Below are positions 8,800 through 16,852 of a stretch of DNA of 20,279 nt, piece by piece. The notes under the pieces were generated by a model. It was not told the origin of the DNA. It did no database searches and worked only from the letters and a program-made list of their open reading frames with translations. Origin of the DNA: a virus. Location of the stretch: IMG/VR virus record IMGVR_UViG_3300020179_000230, positions 1 to 20,279 of that record. The stretch is one strand, 5' to 3'. Made by a program: the position numbers and the translations under genes. Within the stretch, counting starts at the first letter, position 1, and every line of letters starts with the position of its first letter.

Positions 8800-9117
8800 A
8801 TGGATTTTTATAGAAGATATGAAAAATTTTTAATTAATGGTACACAGACTGTAGTACCATATGTTAATATTGGGTCAAGGCCGTCTGATCAAAAATATGT
8901 CTACAGAGCAGGTCAAAGTAGGTTAGATAAAATTAGTTATGAAAAATACGGTAGCCCCTATTTTGGTTGGTTAATACAATTAGCAAACCCAATTTACGGT
9001 GGTTTAGAATCTAATATACCTGATGGAACCATAATTATTATACCTTTTCCACTTATAGGTGCGTTACAAGACTACAAAAATGCAATAGATACACATATTT
9101 TTTATTATGGCAGATAG
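8800..9117 (+). CDS. LysM/gp53-like baseplate wedge protein
   Basis: The 105-residue product has a LysM-like fold pattern at residues ~33-84. It starts YVYRAGQSRLDKISYEKYG, continues SPYFGWLIQLANP, and ends with a strand rich in I and P (IPDGTIIIIPFP). The YGSPYFGWLI..AN segment is characteristic of phage gp53-type baseplate wedge proteins, where the domain joins wedge parts and does not cut peptidoglycan. T4 gp53 is about 196 residues, so this is a minimal version. The gene starts 4 nt after the giant protein's stop codon. Its own stop overlaps the next gene by 11 bp, suggesting translational coupling within one baseplate operon. No catalytic residues are expected or seen. Confidence 0.75.
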   Translation: MDFYRRYEKFLINGTQTVVPYVNIGSRPSDQKYVYRAGQSRLDKISYEKYGSPYFGWLIQLANPIYGGLESNIPDGTIIIIPFPLIGALQDYKNAIDTHIFYYGR

Positions 9118-12100
9118 TTTAAACCAAAAATCTATATATGTAGAAACCGATTATGATAATATCATATTGATCGACCCCAATAAAATTGTTGTTGACAACA
9201 AAGTTAAAGATAGGTTGGTTGATCATGAAGAATTAGTTTTTTATGCAAATTTAGAAACAAAAGTAATTCCTAGAACTAAACTAGCTATCGGAGAGTCCTT
9301 TGACAGTCCGGTAATCAACTCAAGTATTGCGAGTTTGGTCGGCAAATCAGATGGAACAAGTATAAATTTTCTACAACCAATAGGAAAAAAAAAATATTTT
9401 GACACGTCTTGGTCAGATCAATTAACAGGAAGTGGCGCCAGAGAAGGTAAGGGTTTCAATCAAATAAGAGAATCTAAACAAAATAAAGACGGTAAAAGTG
9501 TTTTTGTAAGAGACGTTTCAAATTATAACGACACACAAACATTGGGGATTAAAGACATAACCATAGACATATCAGGAATAAATTCAACACAGGTTAAAAT
9601 AAATCTAGTGGATGTTCAAGGTAGGACATTATTTGAACAAGGAGAAAAATCGATATATTCTGTTTTTTTTAATTTACCGTACCCACTATTTTATTTAACA
9701 CTTAAAGGTTATTATGGTAAGGCAATTAAATACGCATTAAATCTTACTAAATTTAATGCTAGTTTTGATCAAAGAACGGGTAATTATGATATATCTTTAA
9801 CGTTGATTGGTAGAAATACTGGACTGTTAACAGATACTCTTTTGACTTATGCTAAGACGGCACCAAAAATGACACCTACAACATTACAACAACAATCAAC
9901 CGTTAGTAATGCGCCGGGACAACAATTTAGTAATTTAGAAATATTAGATTCTTCTATTGGTGAACAAACAATGTATGAAGTTTACAAAATTTATAAATCT
10001 AAAGGTTTAATAGATAAAGATTTTCCAGAAATATCAATAGATGAGTTTATCGATAGTGCCGATACGTTTGTGACAAAAATGCAAGATGGTATTAAACAAG
10101 GTGATTTTGCTGTCCTAAGTGACGTATCAAAATTTAGAGGAGTATTAACTGATATAAAAAACAAAGTATTTACATTATCTAAAAATAAATTTTTAGATTT
10201 AAATAACTACATTTTTTACAAAGGTCAGATACATTATACTTTCAAAAACACGGTCGATTATACGAAAAGAAAGGAATTAATTTCAGGTATCGAAACAGAA
10301 ATTAATGATGCCAATAAAAATTTAAAGGCCAACAAATCCTTTGGCGACAATGCGGAATACGTTGTTGCTGGAAACACATATAGAGAAGGTATAGTAGTAA
10401 CACTAGACCCAAAAGACGTTATAGAACAAATAGCTATAAGCTCATTTACGGATCTTGATTTGGAAAACACTTTAACAAAAAGATTAGGTAGAACACCAAC
10501 ACCTGACGAGGTTTCCAAATTTAAGATTCAAACATTACAAGATATAGAAATTTTCAGTAAAAAAATAGACGACAATACTGGAGATTTAGTAGATGACACA
10601 CCAACGTTTTTTAGGTTTGGTGAAGTGGATTTTGGTACAAATACTTATCTCGCCAATAGTTTTTTAGACGATATTAACAACGGTTTAAATAAGATAAAAA
10701 CAAGAGAAGAAAAAATTGAGCAACAATTTACAGATTTACTCGCTAAAAAAATAACATCAGAAGACGGTGGTTTAGGGTTTAGTCCGACAATAAGAAATAT
10801 TTTTGCAATATTATTGGCTGGTGTGGATACATTTTATCGTTTGATGGATAAAACACATAAATTAGCTTGGGATCAAAGAACAAACCCAAAAAGATTACTA
10901 TCGATAATACCTGCTGATAAAAATTTTGGAATAGATTCTAAAAACGTAATTAATGGTACTGGTCAGTTAAACGATAAAAATGTTGTTTATCCGTGGCCAA
11001 CATACTTTACTAAGGAAAGAGACCCTAAAGACAAGAGCGGTAGAGAAAAATATATACTAAATTATGTTGCCGATCCTAAATATGTGGATCTAACTAATGG
11101 GTATGATTATACGACATGGCCGGAAGTTGCATTTTTAGAAGATTATATAAATGCTCAAACAAGAAGATCTCAAACTAATAAAAGAAAAAAATATAATAAC
11201 AATAAAAATGCATCACCATTTGGGTCTTGTAATACTTTAGATTTTCCATTTGAGGTTTTACCATATGAAAATGTTTCTGAAGTTTCTTTTTTTTATGAAA
11301 TTTATGAAAGACTTTATAGTTTAGTTAATTATACAAACTTATACAGAGGAAATTATAAAACAAATCAGGTTGATAAGTTTTTATCAGATTTAGAGGCTAA
11401 AAATATTATTTTTGGTTCAGAGGATAGTTTATTACTTAAAGAAAAACTTAAAAATTTTAAATTTAATTTACAACAATTTGAATCATTTTTAGAAAATACT
11501 GATAAAAACACTTGGGAGGTTAGTAAAAGGGATTTGTTTGTGACTGATTATGTTGAAAACTCAATAAAAAAAGATTATGGAATTTACGCTCTTTCAGAAA
11601 TAGATGGTAGGTCAATATCTTTGGAAAATTCAAGTCCATTAATTAAAGAATTTGATAAATACTTAAAGAGTACTGAACACAATGTCTATAATTTTTTAGA
11701 CACAGAACCTGTTTCATTAAATAATGACTACACCGACATTGGAAAAAGTTTAATATTTTTAGACGATAAAAAAACACTTGCTAGATTAAACGAATCAGAT
11801 ACGGTTAAGAACATATCAATGATTAGTTGGTATGATAATAAAAGATTCGCAAATCAAAATTTAAAAATTTTAACAAGAGATAATACTGATAAAATCATAG
11901 ACTTAACTAGTTTACAACAATATTATGACGTTGACGTACCTACAGAGGTGATCGGGAATACTGTAATTACTCAATACCCAAGTACTAAATGGAATGTTAC
12001 CGAACAATATTTAGGATATGAACCAACTACATATTCAGGTTTGGTTAGTACGATTCAGTCTACTAGTTTGTTAAACACACCATATTTTATAAATTCAATT

Positions 12101-15100
12101 TTAAATGGGGTTGAAAAAGAAAAAAATAAAGAGTCAAACCCATATGTGCCTACCGGATTTCTTTTTCTCTATTCTTTACCTGTCGAGGACATATCCAATC
12201 CAGCATTATATGATATTGACAAAGAAGAGACTTTAGGAAATTTTTATGGACAAGTAAGAAAATTCTCAGCAATACACCAAGTACCTTATTCATTTATATT
12301 AAAAATGGGTGCTTTTTGGCATAGATATAAAACCTATCATACAACAGGTGTCGATATATTAGATGAATGTTGGAAAGACTTTGACTACAAAAAATATTAT
12401 GATCCAATAAATAATGACTTAACTAAAGTTTATAAAATAAAAACTTATGATGGGAACGATGAGGACTTTACAGCATATAGAAATATAGTAGAAGTTATTA
12501 ACATACCTAACGAAGAGGATGAAGAAGAATCAGGAACTAGTGGTACTAGCGGTTCTTCAGGTACTAGCGGTTCTTCAGGTACTAGCGGTTCTTCAGGTAC
12601 TAGCGGTTCTTCAGGTACTAGCGGTTCTTCAGGTACTAGCGGTTCTTCAGGTACTAGCGGTTCTTCAGGAACTAGCGGTTCTTCAGGAACTAGCGGTTCT
12701 TCAGGAACTAGCGGTTCTTCGGGTGGAGGAAATGGATATACCACCATATATAAAGAATTTGACATATTTAATTATGGATTTTATCCAAAATTAATAAACG
12801 ACTTTCAGTACTTTTTTACAAAAAAAGATTTAATAAAAAATTACACAGAACAAGAAATAAAAAAAATATTTGAAAAAGGTAAAATAAAACTAGGTAACAA
12901 TACTAATTCTAGTTTTTATATGCCAACAAGTGGAGACATAAACAATGAAAATAGATCAATAATAAATAATTCTTATTTTGAATATCTTATTTTTGATAAA
13001 GATTCATTAATTGACCAATCTAATAAAGTCTATATGATGATCCCATCATGTGGAGGTATACCTTTTAATCAGGCAAATTACGAATGTTTTACAATAGATA
13101 AAAAATTAAATCAAGAAGTAAAAGATAATAGTTCCATATATAATGGTACAATAAGAAGTTTTTGGGGATGCTCTCAATTTGGTTATTTTGATAATAATTC
13201 TTTAAAAAAACCAAGCATTTTTGAAGAACTTAATTATTTGGGTACCGATTACCAATCTGTAACACAAATTTTTTCTGCGTTTGACAAATCAAAATTAGAT
13301 GATTTTGAATCATTATTTTTACAATTCTGTGAACCAAACCCAATCACGACAAATTCAATTATACAAAACGAAAATACAATTGAAAAAACAAGAAATTCAG
13401 GACTTAAACAATTAAAATTTGTTTTAAAGGATTTATTTACCATTAAAGAAAGTGAACTAACACTTTCAAACCAACAAAATAATGATGGGGAACTTTTGGC
13501 ACAAAAACAAGTATTTAACCTAACTCAAAAAATAAAAACGTTTTCTAAATATGATTTAATACTAAAAATAGGTAATTCCGGACAATTTGATAGAAGACTC
13601 TTTGGTAGTCTAGCAAATAATACCTCATTAAAACCACAAAATCCAATAGTACCGATTGGAAATGGTTATAAAAAAGGAACACTTCCAGGTGACGGAACAT
13701 CTGTAAATCTATTGCAAAGTAAAGTATCAAATAAAGATGCATGGGAATCATTATATTTAAATGTTGGTTTTTATGTTAAAGACATTTCTTTTGAAGGCGT
13801 TGAATACTCAACATATACCGATACAGGATCAACAATTTTTGACTTTTTTATTGATAACAATATTGAGTTTAATAAAAGTAACGTTGAGGTTTATTCTAAA
13901 TTAATAAAAATATATTCAACACAAAAAAATAAAAAACTCCTTAATAATGAAACTTATGGTAACACTGAGTTTATAAGTGAGTTAGAAACTTTTTTATTAG
14001 AAAAAAATAAAATATTAGATGATAGTGTTGTAGAAGTTTTTACTTATTTAAATAAAAATTTACCGACAGTTACTGTAAATAATAAAAACACAAAATCAAC
14101 ATTAGATGGTAACGTATCTAAATTAAGTATATATAATACATTTCAAGCATTTAACGACAAATGGATTGCTGGGAGTGATTTAACAACAAGAACAATTTTT
14201 GAAGACTTTTTGTTTCATGATCCCGCAAACCACGATATTGGTGATGAGTTACAGGTTGATGTTTTAGCAATAAAAGATATGTTAAAAAATAGCGATCCTG
14301 CCACAGACATACTTTTAATAATTGGTTCTATTTTAAAATCGGCTGGAGATTTACTTTTCTTTTCAATGCCGGCGTACATTAACTTTTATGGTATTAATAA
14401 CGCTACAAAAACACCAAACCCACAGAATATTGACGTACCAAATTCACTATTTGGTACTTGGACAAACGTTAATTATTTAGACTCAAGGCCCAAATTTTTG
14501 TGTGTTTATGTCGGTAAAGAATCTGAAAGACCCGTTTCTAAAGAAAATGAATTCATGTTATATGCCGACGATAGTTTTGATTTAAGAAACCCAACAACCA
14601 ACCCAAATAGAATTGAAGTAGATAAGCAAAATATATCACTTTCTAATAAAGTGGTTGCCTTTAATGTAGATTTTGGTATAAGAAATCAAAATATGTTTAC
14701 AAACATAAATGTAAATATGAATGATAAAAAACCAACTAATGCAACTTTTTTAGTAAACGATCAATTAGCAAATGGTGTTAATGGAGATAAAATAGCACAA
14801 CAAACAACATCATTATATAGTCTTTATAAGTCCATGAGTTATTCTTGTACTGTAGAATCTTTAGGTAATGTTATGATACAACCACTCATGTATTTTAATT
14901 TAAGACACGTTCCATTATTTTATGGGCCTTATTACATTTACAAAGTAAAACATACAATAAGGGAGGGAGAATTTAAAACAAGTTTTGATGGTTCTAGGAT
15001 GCCAAAATATGCTTTACCACAACCAGATAGTTTAGGAACATTTATAAAAATAAATTATTTAGAAAATTTTAAATCTGAAATATTAAAGGCGGGTAGTGAC

Positions 15101-15799
15101 ACGGTTGTCGAAGAAACCACACCGACAATTTTAGATCCAGAAAGAGCAGCTGAAAGAGAAAATTTAGTACCAAACGATAACGAACAATGTCAAATAAAAA
15201 TTATTGAAAAATATAAAACATTAGAAGAAGACCCTATTAGACGAGGTACTATGACGTTTGAAGATTTAAAAAATTTAATAAACGAAAACGTATCTTTAGA
15301 TAGGTCAATAAAAACACTTTTATTTACTATTGTCATAACTAGAACAACAAATTTAGTTCAAAATGAGTTAATACAAATATTAAATAATAACTTAACTGAA
15401 GTTAGGGCAACAAACGAATGGCCCGATAGATCCGATCTAAACAAGTGGGTTTGTTATAATAATGGAGTTGAGGCTGTACCATATTTTTCTTTTGATCAAC
15501 TTAAAGACTCGATATTATTAACAAGAGATTGGTTCAAAAATGTATTACCTATTATATCAGAATTGAACGCATTAAATAAACAAGTTAATTTAACTCAAGA
15601 AGAAGTTGAACAAATAACATTATCACAAGCAATAATTTCATATTGGGACACAATTTTAGGTTTTGGACCACCACCATTAAGTGCAAACGAAATAAAAACA
15701 ATTATAGATACAAACTTACAAAATGAGAGGTTACCAAAAGTAGCCTTTGACAATTATAAATATAACGTTAAAAGGGCTCAAAAGTATTTTCCATTTTAA
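9107..15799 (+). CDS. Giant candidate baseplate hub protein with GTSGSS linker
   Basis: The 2230-residue protein has a conserved-looking beta domain at residues ~143-245 (GIKDITIDISG, VDVQGRTLFEQGE, FFNLPYPLFYLTLKGYYGKAI). Near the C-terminus (~1853-1966) a block reads VAFNVDFGIRNQNMF, VESLGNVMIQPLMYF and VPLFYGPYYIYKVKHTI, then a FKTSFDG segment. The latter resembles the hub fold of gp27/gpD/VgrG-type proteins (GPYYI..V.H.I....F.T), so a baseplate hub role is inferred. About 1600 residues separate the blocks, including a pure Gly/Ser/Thr linker (~1143-1205). The start at 9107 overlaps the gp53-like gene by 11 bp. No enzyme motif such as a lysozyme domain was seen. The size is far above typical hub proteins (T4 gp27 is 391), so this may combine hub and wedge or fibre functions. 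Confidence 0.55.
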   Translation: MADSLNQKSIYVETDYDNIILIDPNKIVVDNKVKDRLVDHEELVFYANLETKVIPRTKLAIGESFDSPVINSSIASLVGKSDGTSINFLQPIGKKKYFDTSWSDQLTGSGAREGKGFNQIRESKQNKDGKSVFVRDVSNYNDTQTLGIKDITIDISGINSTQVKINLVDVQGRTLFEQGEKSIYSVFFNLPYPLFYLTLKGYYGKAIKYALNLTKFNASFDQRTGNYDISLTLIGRNTGLLTDTLLTYAKTAPKMTPTTLQQQSTVSNAPGQQFSNLEILDSSIGEQTMYEVYKIYKSKGLIDKDFPEISIDEFIDSADTFVTKMQDGIKQGDFAVLSDVSKFRGVLTDIKNKVFTLSKNKFLDLNNYIFYKGQIHYTFKNTVDYTKRKELISGIETEINDANKNLKANKSFGDNAEYVVAGNTYREGIVVTLDPKDVIEQIAISSFTDLDLENTLTKRLGRTPTPDEVSKFKIQTLQDIEIFSKKIDDNTGDLVDDTPTFFRFGEVDFGTNTYLANSFLDDINNGLNKIKTREEKIEQQFTDLLAKKITSEDGGLGFSPTIRNIFAILLAGVDTFYRLMDKTHKLAWDQRTNPKRLLSIIPADKNFGIDSKNVINGTGQLNDKNVVYPWPTYFTKERDPKDKSGREKYILNYVADPKYVDLTNGYDYTTWPEVAFLEDYINAQTRRSQTNKRKKYNNNKNASPFGSCNTLDFPFEVLPYENVSEVSFFYEIYERLYSLVNYTNLYRGNYKTNQVDKFLSDLEAKNIIFGSEDSLLLKEKLKNFKFNLQQFESFLENTDKNTWEVSKRDLFVTDYVENSIKKDYGIYALSEIDGRSISLENSSPLIKEFDKYLKSTEHNVYNFLDTEPVSLNNDYTDIGKSLIFLDDKKTLARLNESDTVKNISMISWYDNKRFANQNLKILTRDNTDKIIDLTSLQQYYDVDVPTEVIGNTVITQYPSTKWNVTEQYLGYEPTTYSGLVSTIQSTSLLNTPYFINSILNGVEKEKNKESNPYVPTGFLFLYSLPVEDISNPALYDIDKEETLGNFYGQVRKFSAIHQVPYSFILKMGAFWHRYKTYHTTGVDILDECWKDFDYKKYYDPINNDLTKVYKIKTYDGNDEDFTAYRNIVEVINIPNEEDEEESGTSGTSGSSGTSGSSGTSGSSGTSGSSGTSGSSGTSGSSGTSGSSGTSGSSGTSGSSGTSGSSGGGNGYTTIYKEFDIFNYGFYPKLINDFQYFFTKKDLIKNYTEQEIKKIFEKGKIKLGNNTNSSFYMPTSGDINNENRSIINNSYFEYLIFDKDSLIDQSNKVYMMIPSCGGIPFNQANYECFTIDKKLNQEVKDNSSIYNGTIRSFWGCSQFGYFDNNSLKKPSIFEELNYLGTDYQSVTQIFSAFDKSKLDDFESLFLQFCEPNPITTNSIIQNENTIEKTRNSGLKQLKFVLKDLFTIKESELTLSNQQNNDGELLAQKQVFNLTQKIKTFSKYDLILKIGNSGQFDRRLFGSLANNTSLKPQNPIVPIGNGYKKGTLPGDGTSVNLLQSKVSNKDAWESLYLNVGFYVKDISFEGVEYSTYTDTGSTIFDFFIDNNIEFNKSNVEVYSKLIKIYSTQKNKKLLNNETYGNTEFISELETFLLEKNKILDDSVVEVFTYLNKNLPTVTVNNKNTKSTLDGNVSKLSIYNTFQAFNDKWIAGSDLTTRTIFEDFLFHDPANHDIGDELQVDVLAIKDMLKNSDPATDILLIIGSILKSAGDLLFFSMPAYINFYGINNATKTPNPQNIDVPNSLFGTWTNVNYLDSRPKFLCVYVGKESERPVSKENEFMLYADDSFDLRNPTTNPNRIEVDKQNISLSNKVVAFNVDFGIRNQNMFTNINVNMNDKKPTNATFLVNDQLANGVNGDKIAQQTTSLYSLYKSMSYSCTVESLGNVMIQPLMYFNLRHVPLFYGPYYIYKVKHTIREGEFKTSFDGSRMPKYALPQPDSLGTFIKINYLENFKSEILKAGSDTVVEETTPTILDPERAAERENLVPNDNEQCQIKIIEKYKTLEEDPIRRGTMTFEDLKNLINENVSLDRSIKTLLFTIVITRTTNLVQNELIQILNNNLTEVRATNEWPDRSDLNKWVCYNNGVEAVPYFSFDQLKDSILLTRDWFKNVLPIISELNALNKQVNLTQEEVEQITLSQAIISYWDTILGFGPPPLSANEIKTIIDTNLQNERLPKVAFDNYKYNVKRAQKYFPF
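12533..12721 (+). repeat. 18-bp tandem repeat encoding (GTSGSS)10
   Basis: Ten head-to-tail copies of GGTACTAGCGGTTCTTCA run from 12542 to 12721, after a partial unit (12533-12541). The first seven carry GGTACT and the last three GGAACT. The final copy ends TCG instead of TCA. The array stays in frame and encodes Gly-Thr-Ser-Gly-Ser-Ser repeats at protein residues ~1143-1205, probably a flexible linker. An acidic run (EEDEEE) comes just before it and a Gly-rich exit (GGGNG) just after. The near identity of the copies points to recent expansion by slippage or recombination. Confidence 0.97.
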
Positions 15800-15817
15800 T
15801 TTTTTACTTCTTTGATA

Positions 15818-15833
15818 TATTTATATATAAAAA
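15818..15833 (+). promoter_or_regulatory. Candidate late-promoter or initiation element, copy 4
   Basis: TATTTATATATAAAAA begins 20 nt before the ATG at 15838, in a 38-bp gap after the giant hub gene. It shares TATTTAT and the A-run with the other three copies. Confidence 0.3.
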
Positions 15834-15837
15834 AGTT

Positions 15838-16062
15838 ATGAGCGTAAAAAAATTACTTGATGATTATCTTAGAAAGGATACTAAGATTACGGAAAAACAA
15901 ATAGACCCTGACCATAAACAAGTTTGTGATTTGGATACAGGTGAATGTTATACCGTTAGAATGAAAGACGGTCTTATTGAAAGATTCGACAACACAATGA
16001 AGACTAATAGAACATTAAGAGTTGAAACACCACAAGGAGTTAAAACATTATTAAACGGGTAA
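15838..16062 (+). CDS. Small protein of unknown function (74 residues)
   Basis: I do not recognise this 74-residue protein. The N-terminus is Lys-rich (MSVKKLLDDYLRKD). The middle holds a Cys pair seven residues apart (C30 and C37, within CDLDTGECYTVRMKDGLIERFD), with a D.DTGE turn between. The C-terminus is polar and ends LLNG. It has no membrane segment or signal peptide. Two cysteines alone do not make a convincing zinc site. It follows the hub gene and precedes the Pro-rich protein by 11 bp, so it is likely expressed with the late structural genes. A minor virion component or assembly factor is possible but not shown. Confidence 0.7.
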   Translation: MSVKKLLDDYLRKDTKITEKQIDPDHKQVCDLDTGECYTVRMKDGLIERFDNTMKTNRTLRVETPQGVKTLLNG

Positions 16063-16073
16063 AAAAAAATTAA

Positions 16074-16751
16074 ATGATTTCAGAAAAAAAGATTTTAGAA
16101 GAATTAAGAAGATTTAATGAAATAAATAAATATATTCTTAATGAACAAGAACCACCCCCACCCCCACCACCAGCAGGAGATGCGGGAGCAGTGCCGCCAC
16201 CTCCAGCAGGAGATGCGGGTGCACCACCACCCCCACCACCAGCAGGAGATGCGGGAGCACCACCAGCAGGAGGCGCTGAAGAAATCCCTGAGCCTGTTGA
16301 TGTTGCAAATGATCCCGATGTTGAAGAGGTCGATACAGAAGAGAAAAAAGAAGGTGAAGAAGAAACTGAAGAAATCGATATCACTGATTTAATTACCGCA
16401 CAACAAGAAATTAAAGATAAACAAGATACCTTTATGGATGATATGTTTAAGAGATTAGACGATTTACAATCAAAACTTGAAAACATGGATCAAATTATGA
16501 GTAAGATTAGTTCGTTAGAAACTAAATTTGACAGGTACAGAGAAAAAACACCTGAAGAAAGATTAGAACTTAGGTCTTTAGATTCATACCCATACAATCA
16601 AAAACTTACAGACTTTTTTGATGATAAAAAAGTAGATATGGAAAAAACAGGTAAGAATGAATATATTTTAACATCTGACGAGGTTGAAAATTTTTCACCT
16701 AATGAAATTAAAAAAACTTTTAATAGTTACAACAACGAAGAGGAAATGTAA
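16074..16751 (+). CDS. Pro/Ala/Gly-rich coiled-coil protein of unknown function
   Basis: The 225-residue protein has four visible parts. A short amphipathic N-terminus (1-25) is followed by a PPPP..AGDAGA tract (27-68) made of three to four repeats. Next is a strongly acidic region (69-105), then a likely coiled coil (about 106-158, with the MDDMFKRLDDLQSKLENMDQI heptad pattern). The C-terminal domain (about 165-225) contains SYPYNQKLTDFFDDKK. No enzyme motif is present. The layout suggests an elongated linker or oligomerising virion protein, but I cannot place it in a known family. It is the last gene before the terminator at 16759, so it closes the structural module. The G+C-rich repeat tract is unlike the AT-rich surroundings. 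Confidence 0.7.
   Translation: MISEKKILEELRRFNEINKYILNEQEPPPPPPPAGDAGAVPPPPAGDAGAPPPPPPAGDAGAPPAGGAEEIPEPVDVANDPDVEEVDTEEKKEGEEETEEIDITDLITAQQEIKDKQDTFMDDMFKRLDDLQSKLENMDQIMSKISSLETKFDRYREKTPEERLELRSLDSYPYNQKLTDFFDDKKVDMEKTGKNEYILTSDEVENFSPNEIKKTFNSYNNEEEM
16170..16276 (+). repeat. G+C-rich in-frame repeat encoding P(n)AGDAGA
   Basis: The core CAGCAGGAGATGCGGG occurs at about 16171, 16204 and 16240, with a partial fourth copy from about 16264. CCACC-rich spacers of variable length separate them (periods 33, 36 and about 24 bp). All are multiples of three, so the frame is kept. The first and third cores are identical over 20 bp. The segment encodes the Pro-rich tract of the coiled-coil protein and stands out as G+C-rich in an AT-rich genome. 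Confidence 0.85.
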
Positions 16752-16758
16752 AAATAAT

Positions 16759-16787
16759 AAGGGACCAACAAGGTCCCTTTTTTATTT
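16759..16787 (+). terminator. Strong Rho-independent terminator closing the structural module
   Basis: GGGACC (16761-16766) and GGTCCC (16772-16777) pair perfectly around the loop AACAA. The flanking AA/TT pairs extend the stem, and TTTTTTATTT follows. The hairpin lies 8 nt after the stop of the coiled-coil protein. Its T-run merges with the -35 region of the next promoter. Confidence 0.92.
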
Positions 16788-16815
16788 GACATTCTAACAA
16801 AATCACTTATAATTG
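16785..16815 (+). promoter_or_regulatory. Promoter for the replication module
   Basis: TTGACA (16786-16791), a 16-nt spacer and TATAAT (16808-16813) form a near-perfect sigma70-type promoter. The same stretch also fits the Bacteroidota pattern: TTTG (16785-16788), 19 nt, then TATAATTG (16808-16815), one mismatch from TAnnTTTG. The transcript would start near 16820, leaving a leader of about 30 nt before the gp32-like gene. It is the only clear promoter in the window and would serve 16853 onward, probably early or middle in infection. Confidence 0.75.
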
Positions 16816-16852
16816 TTATAGATAAAAGAGTTAAAAATTAAAAACAAAATCT

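Noticed and set aside
12533-12721. CRISPR-like array
   Set aside because: Units are 18 bp, contiguous and without spacers, and lie in frame inside a gene.
12445-12765. Minus-strand frame encoding a VPEEPL repeat, and a + strand frame encoding AVLQVL (12519-12794)
   Set aside because: Both are shadows of the 18-bp array, whose unit has no stop in those frames. The real frame is the continuous 2230-residue gene.
15755-15762. TATAAATA, the T4 late promoter box
   Set aside because: It lies inside the end of the hub gene, and several such octamers are expected by chance in this AT-rich DNA. It is about 76 nt from the next start.
16070-16486. Minus-strand frame rich in Gly/Pro/Ala, and a + strand His/Gln-rich frame (16141-16392)
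   Set aside because: They are products of the G+C-rich repeat read in other frames, opposite to or overlapping a frame with a sensible coiled-coil protein.
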